Positions 25,971 to 34,438 are shown, counted from the stretch's first letter. The stretch: DNA of 64,000 nt from Glycocaulis alkaliphilus (GCF_004000605.1 NZ_CP018911.1:2461001-2525000), one strand, 5' to 3'. A program made the numbers and translations. Notes: a model not told the origin generated them from the letters alone.

Positions 25971-25985
25971 TTATCAATACGTTAA
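25971..25985. promoter_or_regulatory. Near-consensus CtrA box in the fliI-ctrA intergenic region
   Basis: TTAT-N7-TTAA, followed by CC, differs from the TTAA-N7-TTAA full site at one base. It lies 157 bp before the ctrA ATG. CtrA autoregulation is established in Caulobacter; the site could also serve the divergent fliI. Confidence 0.5.
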
Positions 25986-26004
25986 CCAGGAACAGTGCTG
26001 GACG

Positions 26005-26027
26005 GACTCGATTCCGCCCTTTGAGTC
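26005..26027. promoter_or_regulatory. Cluster of three GANTC (CcrM) sites upstream of ctrA
   Basis: GACTC (26005), GATTC (26010) and GAGTC (26023) fall within 23 bp, and a fourth, GATTC, is at 26111. GANTC is the site methylated by the cell-cycle methyltransferase CcrM. In Caulobacter the ctrA P1 promoter is active only when such a site is hemimethylated. A GANTC is expected about once in 256 bp, so this clustering is notable. Confidence 0.6.
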
Positions 26028-26079
26028 AAATCGCTGTTAACTTTCTCGAAGGAATTGTCGCGCCATTGTGCGAACCACG

Positions 26080-26087
26080 TTAACCAT
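26080..26087. promoter_or_regulatory. CtrA half-site close to the ctrA start
   Basis: TTAACCAT is the extended CtrA half-site used at several Caulobacter promoters. It lies 55 bp before the ctrA ATG, with another TTAAC at 26037. Together with the box at 25971 it suggests autoregulation from two promoters. The rest of 25802-26141 shows nothing else I can name. Confidence 0.4.
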
Positions 26088-26141
26088 GGGGACGACGCGC
26101 AGGGTCAGGTGATTCGCGCGAGCGGCTGCGGAGAGGGACCG

Positions 26142-26837
26142 ATGCGGGTACTGCTCATCGAGGATGATCGCGCGACAGCGCAGGGCATCGAACTGATGCT
26201 GAAGTCCGACGGCTTCAACATGTACACAGCCGATCTGGGCGAAGAGGGTGTCGATCTCGGCAAGCTCTACGACTACGACATCATCCTTCTGGACCTGAAC
26301 CTGCCGGACATGCCGGGTTTTGACGTTCTCAAGACATTGCGCCTTGCCAAGGTTGATACGCCCATCCTCATCCTGTCGGGCAATGCCGACATTGATAACA
26401 AGGTGCGCGGCCTGGGCTCGGGCGCCGACGACTACATGACCAAGCCCTTCCACAAGGAAGAGCTGATTGCGCGCATCCACGCCATTGTGCGCCGCTCGAA
26501 AGGCCACAGCCAGTCCATCATCCGCACCGGCGATATTGCGGTGAATCTGGACGCCAAGACGGTTGAAGTGAATTCCCAGCGGGTTCACCTGACCGGCAAG
26601 GAATACCAGATGCTGGAGCTGCTCTCCCTGCGCAAGGGCACGACGCTCACCAAGGAAATGTTCCTCAACCACCTTTATGGCGGCATGGACGAGCCGGAAC
26701 TGAAAATCATCGACGTCTTCATCTGCAAGCTTCGTAAGAAGCTGGAAGCGGCGACCGGCTCCAAAGCCCCGATCGAGACCGTCTGGGGCCGCGGCTACGT
26801 GCTGCGCGACCCGGTCGAGGAAAAAGGCGCGGCGTAA
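26142..26837 (+). CDS. ctrA: Cell-cycle master response regulator CtrA
   Basis: CtrA is the OmpR-type regulator that silences the replication origin and switches on flagellar, pilus and division genes; its phosphate comes from CckA through ChpT. The 231-residue protein matches Caulobacter CtrA in length. It has the acidic pocket EDD (residues 7-9), phospho-acceptor Asp51 in [33 protein letters not shown], and a winged-helix DNA-binding domain ([34 protein letters not shown]). It ends in Ala-Ala, the ClpXP degradation tag needed for cell-cycle turnover in Caulobacter. The ATG at 26142 follows GGAGAGGGACC. A terminator follows directly. Confidence 0.98.
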   Translation: MRVLLIEDDRATAQGIELMLKSDGFNMYTADLGEEGVDLGKLYDYDIILLDLNLPDMPGFDVLKTLRLAKVDTPILILSGNADIDNKVRGLGSGADDYMTKPFHKEELIARIHAIVRRSKGHSQSIIRTGDIAVNLDAKTVEVNSQRVHLTGKEYQMLELLSLRKGTTLTKEMFLNHLYGGMDEPELKIIDVFICKLRKKLEAATGSKAPIETVWGRGYVLRDPVEEKGAA

Positions 26838-26865
26838 CAGCCGCACGATCACCAGAACATGCAAG

Positions 26866-26892
26866 AACCCCGGCCTCCGCGCCGGGGTTTTT
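26866..26892 (+). terminator. Rho-independent terminator after ctrA
   Basis: AACCCCGGC pairs with GCCGGGGTT (9 bp, 6-nt loop) and the stem runs into TTTTTC. It begins 28 bp after the ctrA stop. Confidence 0.92.
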
Positions 26893-27069
26893 CTTTGCGC
26901 CAGGCCCGCCGCCCGCCAGCCTTCCGATTCCGATTAACCAGCCTGCGTCCGCGTGCTATATTCGCCCCTGTTACAGGGCAGCCCCGGACGGGGGCTTTCC
27001 ATCCCCTCACCTGCCCCCGGACGGCTGACAGACAAGACACGCTCGCCCCTTGTAACGGGAGGTAGAGAC

Positions 27070-27636
27070 ATGCGTTTTCTGATCAGCCTTGCCGCACTCG
27101 CCATCATCGCCCCGGCCAGCGCAGCAGCACAATCGACCATCATTCTGGGCACAAGCCAGGCACGCGGCTGCTACGAGGCGGCGCTTGGCGGCGCCAGCGG
27201 GGCAGCCAATGGCCTGGCCCGGTGTGAAACTGCCCTGGCCGAAGGCGCCATGTCGCGGCGCGACCGGGCGGCCACGGAAGTGAATATGGGCATATTGCTG
27301 ATGCAGGCAGGGCGCACGGAGGAGGCACTGGCCGCCTATGACCGCGCACTGGGCATACAGCCACAGCTGGCTGAAGCCTGGCTCAATCGCGGGATCGCAT
27401 ATCTGGGCCAGCGCCAGTATGCGGCGGCCGAGGCCGACTTCACGCGCTCACTGGAGCTCAATGTCCGCGAGGCGCACAAGGCCTATTACAACAGGGCGCT
27501 CAGCCTGGACGCGCGCGAACGCTATACGGATGCCTACGCGGACTTCCAGCAGGCCTTGCAGCTCGCTCCGGGCTGGGATCTGCCCTTGCGCGAGCTGGAA
27601 CGCTATCAGGTTGTGCGCCAGCCGGTGAACGGGTAG
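27070..27636 (+). CDS. Exported tetratricopeptide-repeat protein
   Basis: This 188-residue protein has a cleavable signal peptide (MRFLISLAALAIIAPASAAA) and two to three TPR units in its second half (NMGILLMQAGRTEEALAAYD, PQLAEAWLNRGIAYLGQRQY, AYADFQQALQLAPGWDLPLR). The ATG at 27070 has a perfect GGGAGG ribosome-binding site 7-8 bp upstream. TPRs mediate protein contacts; the partner is not evident. It is convergent with cheR, and there is no sign of co-transcription with ctrA, which has its own terminator. Confidence 0.8.
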   Translation: MRFLISLAALAIIAPASAAAQSTIILGTSQARGCYEAALGGASGAANGLARCETALAEGAMSRRDRAATEVNMGILLMQAGRTEEALAAYDRALGIQPQLAEAWLNRGIAYLGQRQYAAAEADFTRSLELNVREAHKAYYNRALSLDARERYTDAYADFQQALQLAPGWDLPLRELERYQVVRQPVNG

Positions 27637-27641
27637 CGGCG

Positions 27642-28481
27642 CTACGCGACCGCGCGTGGAGCCGCCGGACCGGCCTGCGCAGCAGGCTGGTTGCGCATGT
27701 ACAGGCCACGGTGTCCGGGAACCGGCTTGAAGCTGTCTGTCAGGCCGACAACCGTCTCGGCAGCGCCCAGCACCAAATAGCCATCCGGCGCCAGCTGCTG
27801 GGCCAGCCGGTTGAGTATCTTGGCCTTCGATTCCACATCGAAATAGATCAGCACATTGCGGCAGAAGATGATGTCGAGCGTGCCGTAGCGCGAGAAATCT
27901 TCCAGCAGATTGCCGGTTTCAAACCGGATCATCTCGCGCAGTTCCGGCTTCACCCGCCAGCTATCGCCGGCCTGCTCGAAATGCTTCACCAGGCGCTGGA
28001 TGGCGAGGCCACGCTGCACCTCGAACTGGCTGTAAATCCCGGCCTTGGCCTTCTCCATCACATGCGCGCACATATCCGTGGCGAGAATGGACGCGCTGAT
28101 CCCGTTCATTTCGCGGATCAGCATGGCCAGCGAATAAGGCTCCTGGCCTGTCGAGGCCGCCGCGCACCAGATCTTGAAAGGCCGGCCGGCACGGGCCTGG
28201 CGCAGGGCAGGCACCATGACATCGGTGAACATGTCAAACGGGGTCTTGTCGCGGAAGAAGAAGGTCTCGTGCGTCGCCAGCGCTTCCGACGCGGCGGCAC
28301 ACAGGCGCTGATCGCCGCGCATCATCGCATCGACGACCGCTTCCGGCCCGGCGAGCCCTTCGGCTCGCGCCAGCGGCGCCAGACGGCTCTCGATCAGATA
28401 ACCTTTCTCCGGACCCAGTATGAGGCCGGAGCGCTTCTTCACCTCGGCAGCGAGGAATTTGTATTTGGTTTCGCTCAGCAT
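27642..28481 (-). CDS. cheR: Chemoreceptor methyltransferase (CheR)
   Basis: CheR transfers methyl groups from S-adenosylmethionine to glutamates of chemoreceptors for adaptation. The 279-residue protein has the N-terminal all-helical domain and the SAM-binding domain with THETFFFRDKTPFDMF, WCAAASTGQEPYSLAM (a G-x-G-like loop) and IIFCRNVLIYFD. The start codon overlaps the cheB stop by one base (TAATG). It is the last gene of the cheA-cheW-cheY-cheB-cheR unit, whose order is usual in alphaproteobacteria. Confidence 0.94.
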   Translation of the reverse strand: MLSETKYKFLAAEVKKRSGLILGPEKGYLIESRLAPLARAEGLAGPEAVVDAMMRGDQRLCAAASEALATHETFFFRDKTPFDMFTDVMVPALRQARAGRPFKIWCAAASTGQEPYSLAMLIREMNGISASILATDMCAHVMEKAKAGIYSQFEVQRGLAIQRLVKHFEQAGDSWRVKPELREMIRFETGNLLEDFSRYGTLDIIFCRNVLIYFDVESKAKILNRLAQQLAPDGYLVLGAAETVVGLTDSFKPVPGHRGLYMRNQPAAQAGPAAPRAVA

Positions 28482-29605
28482 TAACGCGCTCCTGTCAGCC
28501 GGCGGGCGAGTTCCGGTCCGATCTGATTAAGTGGCAGCACAAGGTCTGCGAGGCCCGCTTCAGCCACGGCACCGGGCATCCCCCAGACAACGCTGGAGGC
28601 CTGATCCTGCACAATTACGCCCCCGCCTGCCCCGCGCACATGACGCGAGCCATTGCGCCCGTCAGAGCCCATGCCGGTCAGGACAAGCGCCAGCAGGTTC
28701 TTGCCCGCCACGCGCGCGCAGCTTTCAAACAGCGGATCAACGGACGGGCGGCAGAAATTGATGGGCGGGTTCTGGTCGAGCCGCGCCCGGAACTGGCCCG
28801 GCGCGCCTTCAATGGTCAGGTGGTAGTCGCCCGGCGCTACATAGACATGGCCGGCTTTGAGTGTTTCCCCGTCACTGGCTTCGTGAGCGGGCAATCCCTC
28901 GCGGGAGAGGTGCTCGGCCAGAATGGCGGTGAAAACCTTGGGCATGTGCTGGGCGATCACCACCGGCATGCGGATGGATGAGGGGATATTCTGTATCACC
29001 TGACGCAGGGCCTGCGGTCCGCCCGTGGACGAACCGATGGCCAGAAGATCGATGCGCGATGGCAGATCACGCCCCGATGCCAGCCCCGCACCCGTGCTGG
29101 CCGGGATTTTTACGCTGGCAGCGGCGGCCGTGGCAGCCGGGCCCGCGGCACGCTGCGCCGCATAGCGCGGGGCCAGCGCGGCCAGCTTGTCGAGCAGTTC
29201 ACGGCGATAGCTTTCCGCCCCGCCCATGCGGCTGGTATCGGGCTTGGGCGCGAAGTCGGCCGCGCCAAGGGAGAGCGCCTGCAGCGTCACTTGCGCACCC
29301 TTCTGGGTGAGCGTCGAGGCCATGATGACCCGCGCCTTGGGCGCCGCTTTGAGGATTTGCGGCAGGGCAGTCAGCCCGTCCATGCGCGGCATCTCGATGT
29401 CGAGCACGACCAGATCGGGCTGCAATTCGCCGGCACGCTTTACGCCTTGCTCGCCATCTGTACAGGTCGCCGCCAGCGCCAGGCGCGGATCAGCCTCGAC
29501 CCAGCGGGCAACAAGCCCGCGCACGACGGCGGAATCGTCCACCACCATTACGCGCGGCAGAGCGCCAGGGCTGGCTCCGGGGGGAAGGTTAGCGGCTGTG
29601 TTCAT
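28481..29605 (-). CDS. cheB: Chemotaxis methylesterase/deamidase (CheB)
   Basis: CheB removes methyl groups from chemoreceptors when phosphorylated by CheA. The 374-residue product (ATG at 29605) has a receiver domain with VVDDS (residues 21-25) and phospho-acceptor Asp69 (VVLDIEMPRMDGL). An Ala-rich linker leads to a methylesterase domain with the catalytic Ser in IGSSTGGPQALR, His in IAQHMP and Asp in LTGMGSDGRNG. It is coupled to cheR by a one-base overlap and lies 13 bp after cheY. Confidence 0.94.
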   Translation of the reverse strand: MNTAANLPPGASPGALPRVMVVDDSAVVRGLVARWVEADPRLALAATCTDGEQGVKRAGELQPDLVVLDIEMPRMDGLTALPQILKAAPKARVIMASTLTQKGAQVTLQALSLGAADFAPKPDTSRMGGAESYRRELLDKLAALAPRYAAQRAAGPAATAAAASVKIPASTGAGLASGRDLPSRIDLLAIGSSTGGPQALRQVIQNIPSSIRMPVVIAQHMPKVFTAILAEHLSREGLPAHEASDGETLKAGHVYVAPGDYHLTIEGAPGQFRARLDQNPPINFCRPSVDPLFESCARVAGKNLLALVLTGMGSDGRNGSRHVRGAGGGVIVQDQASSVVWGMPGAVAEAGLADLVLPLNQIGPELARRLTGAR

Positions 29606-29618
29606 CACTATGACCGGC

Positions 29619-29984
29619 TTACACCAGCCCGGCTTCGGCGAATTTCGAGCCGATAATGTCGCCATCAAACGGCTTCATCACGTACTCGTCCGCGCCTGCC
29701 CGAAGGGCCTGGGTGATGTGCGACATATCATTCTCGGTCGTGCAGAACACGACGACCGGCCGTTTGCCGTTCTCCTCGGCGCGCAGCGTGACCAGGAAAT
29801 CGAGCCCGTTCATCACCGGCATGTTCCAGTCGAGCAGTATCGCGTCCGGCATGGACTTGCGGCACTGGTCGAGCGCCACTTTCCCGTCCGGGGCTTCTTC
29901 GCACGCGAAGCCCAAGTCTTCCACAATCCTGCGGGCCACCTTGCGGATGACCCTGCTGTCATCAACTACCAGACAGGTTTTCAT
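29619..29984 (-). CDS. cheY: Single-domain chemotaxis response regulator (CheY)
   Basis: CheY carries the phosphate from CheA to the flagellar switch. The 121-residue single receiver domain shows the acidic pair in VVDDSRVIRKVARRI, the phospho-acceptor in AILLDWNMPVMNGLDFL, the switch Thr in FCTTEND and the conserved Lys in YVMKPFD. No output domain is present. It lies between cheW and cheB in the che unit. The window shows only this CheY, though alphaproteobacteria often have several. Confidence 0.93.
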   Translation of the reverse strand: MKTCLVVDDSRVIRKVARRIVEDLGFACEEAPDGKVALDQCRKSMPDAILLDWNMPVMNGLDFLVTLRAEENGKRPVVVFCTTENDMSHITQALRAGADEYVMKPFDGDIIGSKFAEAGLV

Positions 29985-30007
29985 TGCCCATTTTGCCTTT
30001 TCAACCC

Positions 30008-30463
30008 TCAGGCCGCCATCGCCACGTCGGCGGCGATCAGCCTGTCAACATCCAGAATGGCCAGAAGCTCGGTTTCCAGCCGGTGTACGCCCGACAGGAG
30101 CGCCCGCCAGCGCGGATCGAGATGCGCTGGCACCGGCTCGAACGTATCCTGTCCGAGACGCAGCACCTCGCCGACCTCGTCAACCAGAACACCGAAGAGT
30201 TCCGCGCCCCGCTCCAGCCCCAGCGACATGCAAGGCGCATCGGCCTCACGCGCGGGCAGTCCAAGGCGGATACGCGCGTCAATCACCGTCACGATGCGGC
30301 CGCGCAGATTGAGAAGACCGGCAATCTGCGGCCGGGCCAGCGGTACCGAAGTGATCGCCTGCGGGGCAAAGACCTCGCGGATTTCCTTTACCGGCGCGCC
30401 GCAGAGCTGACCGGCGATACGCACCGTCACATATTCCTGACTGGTCTGATAATCGAGTGTCAT
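30008..30463 (-). CDS. cheW: Chemotaxis coupling protein (CheW)
   Basis: CheW links chemoreceptors to the CheA kinase. The 151-residue protein is a single CheW domain with VTVRIAGQLCGAPVKEIREV, PLARPQIAGLLNLRGRIVTV, IDARIRLGLPAREADAP and FGVLVDEVGEVLRL. Length and pattern are typical. It follows cheA after 18 bp and precedes cheY by 23 bp on the same strand. Confidence 0.94.
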   Translation of the reverse strand: MTLDYQTSQEYVTVRIAGQLCGAPVKEIREVFAPQAITSVPLARPQIAGLLNLRGRIVTVIDARIRLGLPAREADAPCMSLGLERGAELFGVLVDEVGEVLRLGQDTFEPVPAHLDPRWRALLSGVHRLETELLAILDVDRLIAADVAMAA

Positions 30464-30481
30464 GATCGCTTCTCCTAGCCC

Positions 30482-33178
30482 CTAAGCCGCGCGTGTTTCG
30501 CCGGAGCGCGCCGCCCGGTCGAGGGCGGCAATCAGCCCGCCCCTGTCTGCTGGCCGCATGACGGCCACCAGGCCTTCGCCATAGCCCCCATGCGCACGGT
30601 CACTGACGCCAAGGCGCGGCACATCGGCCCAGTGGCCTTCGCCAGCCAGCGTGTCGAGCGCGGCCGGATCACCCACCAGGGCGGCGTATTGCGCGCCCAT
30701 CTGGGCAGCATCGCGTGCCTCGTGCAGACCACCCACCACCGTCACATCATAACCGGCAGCCGCCAGCAGCGGTGCCATCATGCGGCGGGCGAACGCATCG
30801 GGCTCGACCAGCAGGATCGAATGACGGCCGGAACGCGCCGGGCGCTGCGGCGAGCCGGACCAGGCCCGCTCCATGTGCCAGGCAATGTCGAGCACTTCGG
30901 TCGCCCGGCCCTTGATGATGGCCGAGCCGATAACGCCGGGGCGCTCGGAGCCCATCTGCAGGTCGAGCGTCTCTTCCACCACGTCGAGAATCTCATCGAC
31001 AGCCACACCGGCCGAACGGCCTTCCTCGGAGAAGACCAGGACCGCCTGGCGGCCGTCGCGCCGGAACTCGTCCACGCCCGAAGCATGGGCAAGCGGCAGA
31101 AGGCGTCCACGGTACTGCACGACATGGCGCGCATCGACGACTTCAATCGTGGATCCGTCAAATTCCTCAAGACGCGTGATGAGGCTGACGGGGACGGCTT
31201 TCACATCATCCTCGCCCGCACGCACCAGAAGCAGGCGCTGGCGGGAGGGATCGGCAGAGCTCGCCGCCAGCTCTTCAGCGGCCGGCGTTTCCTCGGTGGC
31301 ATGCGCCAGTTGCTGGGAGAGGCCGTTGGGATCAAGGATGATGATCACCGAGCCATCACCCAGCAGGGTGGCGCCGGAATAGACCTGGATGCCGCGCAGC
31401 TGGGCCGAGAGCGGCTTGACCACGATCTCCTCGGTATCGAGCACATCATCGACGACCACGCCGAGCTTGCGCCCCGCCGCCTCGATCACCACCACATAGC
31501 CATGGCTGGCATCGCTGGAGGCGTCCGGCAGGCCAAGCACCGTATTCAGGCTGACCACCGGCAGGAGGCGGTTGCGCAGGCGTATCATGCGCGCGCCATG
31601 AAGCGATTCAATCGAGTGGGCAGAGCCTTCACCCGCCCGCACCAGCTCGCGTACGGCCAGTTGCGGCAGCGCAAAGCGCGCGTCGCCCGCTTTCACGATC
31701 AGCGCCGAAACGATGGCGAGGGTCAGCGGAATCTTGATGGCAAAGCTGGTGCCCTTGCCGACCTCGGAGGTGAGATCGATGGAGCCGCCAATCTGCTCGA
31801 TATTGGTGCGCACCACGTCCATGCCGACGCCGCGGCCGGACAGGTTCGTCACCTTGGCGGCGGTCGAGAAACCGGCCGCGAAGATGAAGCGCTGGACTTG
31901 CGGCTCGCTCATGGAGCTGAGCTCTTCGGCCGTGGCGAGGCCCTTTTCGAGTGCCTTGGCGCGGATTTTCTCCGGGTCGAGACCGGCGCCATCATCGGTG
32001 ATCTTGATGATGATCGCCCCGCCTTCATGGTAGGCAGACAGGCGGATCGTGCCTTGCGCGGGCTTGCCCTTGGCGGTGCGCACATCGGGCATCTCGATGC
32101 CGTGATCGGCAGAGTTGCGCACCATGTGGGTGAGCGGATCCTTGATCAGCTCCAGCACCTGGCGGTCAAGCTCGGTCTCCTCGCCTTCCATGATGAGGCG
32201 GATTTTCTTGCCGAGATCCTGCTGGGTATCGCGCACGATGCGCGGCAGCTTGCGCCAGGCATCGCCAACAGGTTGCATGCGCGTCTTCATCACCCCGTCC
32301 TGCAGCTCGCCCGTCACGGATGACAGGCGTTGCAGCGGGCCTTTCAGCGCAGAATCTTCGTTTTCGCGGACGATCTGGTGCAGCTGGTTACGGGCCAGCA
32401 CCAGCTCGGACACCGTCGTCATCAGCGTTTCGAGCACATCCACATTCACCCGGATCGTGGACTGGGCCCGCACGCCTTCAGACTTTGGGCCATCGGTGTC
32501 GGCCGGGGGTGTCTGCGCGGCAGGCTTGCCGGCCGCCATGGCGGCTACCGGCACAGGCGCTTCATCGTCGTCCTCAGCCTCGGCCTCGGTCTCGGCCTCC
32601 GCCTCATCCTCAGCGGCAGCGCCGGCCAGCTCCGGACCTTCGGTCGCCATGAAGGCCGCTTCCAGATCGGCCAGCGACACTTCGCCCGGACGCAGAGGAC
32701 GGCCCAGATCGGCGTCGAACGCCTCGCCGCCTTCGGCAACAACTTCAATGACGGGTTCAGGCTCAGGTTCGGGTTCGGGCTCCGGCGCGGCCTCTACAGT
32801 CTCGCCCATTGCCAGCGCTTCCAGCTTGGCAATCAGCTCGCTGTCATCGCCCTCAGGCTCGCTGCCTGTCTCTTCCAGGCCGCCCAGCACCAGCTTGATG
32901 CGGTCAAGCGATTGCAGGACCAGCGTCACTGCGGCGCTATCGGCGACAAGCGTGCCGTCGCGGAACTTGCCCAGCAGGGTTTCGCCCGCATGGGCCACTG
33001 CCTCAAGGCGCGACAGGCCAAGAAAGCCGCACGTGCCCTTGATGGTGTGCAGAAGGCGGAAAATATTGTCGAGCGTCGCCCGGTCCGTCGGATCGGATTC
33101 GAACTTCACCAGCTCGACATCTATCGTATCAAGGCTCTCTGCCGTTTCGGCCAGAAACTCGCCAATCAGCTCATCCAT
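30482..33178 (-). CDS. cheA: Hybrid chemotaxis histidine kinase (CheA) with extra CheW-like and receiver-like domains
   Basis: CheA autophosphorylates in response to chemoreceptors and passes phosphate to CheY and CheB. The 898-residue protein (ATG at 33178, MDELIGEFLAET) has an HPt domain with His44 (RLLHTIKGTCGFLG), a long acidic linker in place of a clear P2 domain (EPEPEPEPEPVIEV), and a dimerisation helix. The ATPase has N box LTHMVRNSADHGIE and G boxes DDGAGLDP and GRGVGMDVV. Two CheW-like stretches follow (about residues 550-690 and 690-790). The last 100 residues look like a receiver (HSILLVEPDAFARRMMAPLL) but lack the usual Asp-Asp pair (EPD) and a clear phospho-site. It heads the che unit. 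Confidence 0.93.
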   Translation of the reverse strand: MDELIGEFLAETAESLDTIDVELVKFESDPTDRATLDNIFRLLHTIKGTCGFLGLSRLEAVAHAGETLLGKFRDGTLVADSAAVTLVLQSLDRIKLVLGGLEETGSEPEGDDSELIAKLEALAMGETVEAAPEPEPEPEPEPVIEVVAEGGEAFDADLGRPLRPGEVSLADLEAAFMATEGPELAGAAAEDEAEAETEAEAEDDDEAPVPVAAMAAGKPAAQTPPADTDGPKSEGVRAQSTIRVNVDVLETLMTTVSELVLARNQLHQIVRENEDSALKGPLQRLSSVTGELQDGVMKTRMQPVGDAWRKLPRIVRDTQQDLGKKIRLIMEGEETELDRQVLELIKDPLTHMVRNSADHGIEMPDVRTAKGKPAQGTIRLSAYHEGGAIIIKITDDGAGLDPEKIRAKALEKGLATAEELSSMSEPQVQRFIFAAGFSTAAKVTNLSGRGVGMDVVRTNIEQIGGSIDLTSEVGKGTSFAIKIPLTLAIVSALIVKAGDARFALPQLAVRELVRAGEGSAHSIESLHGARMIRLRNRLLPVVSLNTVLGLPDASSDASHGYVVVIEAAGRKLGVVVDDVLDTEEIVVKPLSAQLRGIQVYSGATLLGDGSVIIILDPNGLSQQLAHATEETPAAEELAASSADPSRQRLLLVRAGEDDVKAVPVSLITRLEEFDGSTIEVVDARHVVQYRGRLLPLAHASGVDEFRRDGRQAVLVFSEEGRSAGVAVDEILDVVEETLDLQMGSERPGVIGSAIIKGRATEVLDIAWHMERAWSGSPQRPARSGRHSILLVEPDAFARRMMAPLLAAAGYDVTVVGGLHEARDAAQMGAQYAALVGDPAALDTLAGEGHWADVPRLGVSDRAHGGYGEGLVAVMRPADRGGLIAALDRAARSGETRAA

Positions 33179-33268
33179 CGTGAACCCGTCCCCTATCTGC
33201 CCGCCACATGGCGGACTCGCGCGCACGGCGCGCAACTGTGATCAGGTACGAAACTCACACGTCCAGGG

Positions 33269-33283
33269 TTAACGTATCGTTTG
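33269..33283. promoter_or_regulatory. Near-consensus CtrA box between chpT and cheA
   Basis: TTAA-N7-TTTG differs from the CtrA full site at two bases of the second half. It lies about 91 bp upstream of the cheA ATG, in the 134-bp gap after chpT. CtrA control of the che operon is reported in several alphaproteobacteria, so the location is reasonable but the match is modest. Confidence 0.35.
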
Positions 33284-33312
33284 ACGAACGGACCGTTTGT
33301 CAAAAATCACGG

Positions 33313-33984
33313 TCAGGCCGCGGCGGCCTTCGCCTGCGGAGCGAGAAGGGCGATGTATTCAACGCGCTCTTCTTCTGCCTGCGCCTCGACGCGGCCGCCA
33401 TGCTCGCGGGCCACCAGTCCGGCATAGTATGGCTGGATGGAGCGGCCATCATAGCCGTCCTCGCCCGCCCGGCCGGCCAGTGCCTCGACATAGGCCGGGT
33501 CAATGCGTGCGCGCGGTCCGGCAGCAACGATACGCAGACGGCTGTCACCGGCCTCGCTGGCTGTTGCCTCCACCGTCACCGTCCCGCCCCGCGGCACATT
33601 GTCCACCGCCAGCCAGATAAGGTTCAGCAGCACACGCGCCGCCGGCTTGTCGAGACCGGCCGCCTGCACCTTCCACACCAGCTCCGGCTTGGCAGGGGCA
33701 AACATGGCCTCCGCCAGACGCTTCAGCTCGCCCGTATCGATGCTGCCGGGGCGTGAGCCCCCTGCCCCGAAGGCCAGGCGCACATATTCCAGCTTGGCAT
33801 GGGCCTGATTGGCGCCGGTGCGGATCAGCTCGATCGCATCGTCGCGCATGTCGGCGGCGTTTTCATCGTCCAGCACGGACAGGGCCGCGCCGAGCGCCGA
33901 TACCGGGCTGACAAGATCATGGCAGAGCCGGGCGCACAAAAGCGCGGCAAGCTCGGTGGCGGAGGGTGTGTGTTGCGTGCTCAT
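33313..33984 (-). CDS. chpT: Histidine phosphotransferase ChpT
   Basis: ChpT relays phosphate from the CckA kinase to CtrA and CpdR. It resembles a histidine kinase dimerisation/ATPase core that has lost ATP binding. From the ATG at 33984 the product has 223 residues. The phospho-acceptor His is in LCARLCHDLVSPVSALGAAL (about residue 23) and a Bergerat-like fold follows (LVWKVQAAGLDKPAARVLLN ... GYDGRSIQPYYAGLVAREHG). The in-frame ATG at 34056 is less likely because the extra residues do not fit. A GATTC (CcrM-type) site lies at 34002. It is upstream of cheA on the same strand. Confidence 0.88.
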   Translation of the reverse strand: MSTQHTPSATELAALLCARLCHDLVSPVSALGAALSVLDDENAADMRDDAIELIRTGANQAHAKLEYVRLAFGAGGSRPGSIDTGELKRLAEAMFAPAKPELVWKVQAAGLDKPAARVLLNLIWLAVDNVPRGGTVTVEATASEAGDSRLRIVAAGPRARIDPAYVEALAGRAGEDGYDGRSIQPYYAGLVAREHGGRVEAQAEEERVEYIALLAPQAKAAAA

Positions 33985-34117
33985 GGCGCCAAGCATTATC
34001 CGATTCTCGATCGCGAAAGGGTTAACGCGTGTGCCCTCCAGGCGATCACTCCGCACTGGCGTTTCCTGCCCGCACGACTGCCGTAACTCTGACTGTGCTC
34101 CTCGCCGATTGAAAGTA

Positions 34118-34130
34118 CACCATTATGGTG
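34118..34130. promoter_or_regulatory. Candidate MqsA operator before mqsR
   Basis: CACCAT-T-ATGGTG is a perfect 6-bp inverted repeat, 8 bp before the mqsR ATG and in an AT-richer promoter stretch. E. coli MqsA binds a palindrome of similar size (AACCT-N3-AGGTT) in the same place, so autoregulation by the MqsA-like protein is inferred. Confidence 0.5.
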
Positions 34131-34137
34131 CTAATTT

Positions 34138-34437
34138 ATGGACAAAAGAAAACCGAGCTACGATCTTGAGGCCATTCGTTCAGCTGCGGGAACGCACATG
34201 ACGTTCACTAGCACGGCGGTGGCAGGCGCAGCGATGATGGGTATGACCCGGGCCGATATGGTGAGCGTGATCCGGTCGCTGACACGCGACGAGTTCTTCA
34301 AGTCGGTGACAACCTTTCACGATCACCGGGTCTGGATGGACGTCTACCACACACGCGCGGATGGCTATGACATCTACATCAAGTTCGTGCAGGACACGGT
34401 GACAGAGTTCACCTGCACATCGTTCAAGGAGCGCTGA
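34138..34437 (+). CDS. mqsR: MqsR-family mRNA interferase toxin, with an altered catalytic position
   Basis: MqsR is a RelE-fold ribonuclease that cuts mRNA at GCN codons and is held by MqsA. The 99-residue protein aligns end to end with E. coli MqsR: MDKRKPSYDLEAIRS, FFKSVTTFHDHRVWMDVYH and IYIKF, ending in FTCTSFKER. The positions matching E. coli Lys56 (FFKS), Tyr81 (DIYIK) and Lys96 (SFKE) are kept. The residue aligned with Gln68 (IWQDVY in E. coli) is Met here (VWMDVY). Whether the toxin is still active is therefore open. It is followed one base later by the mqsA-like gene and preceded by a palindrome. Confidence 0.88.
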   Translation: MDKRKPSYDLEAIRSAAGTHMTFTSTAVAGAAMMGMTRADMVSVIRSLTRDEFFKSVTTFHDHRVWMDVYHTRADGYDIYIKFVQDTVTEFTCTSFKER

Positions 34438-34438
34438 T

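Noticed and set aside
30590-32323. Open frame of 577 codons on the plus strand inside cheA
   Set aside because: cheA on the opposite strand is complete and well conserved; the frame is His/Arg/Ala-rich and is a GC-driven mirror.
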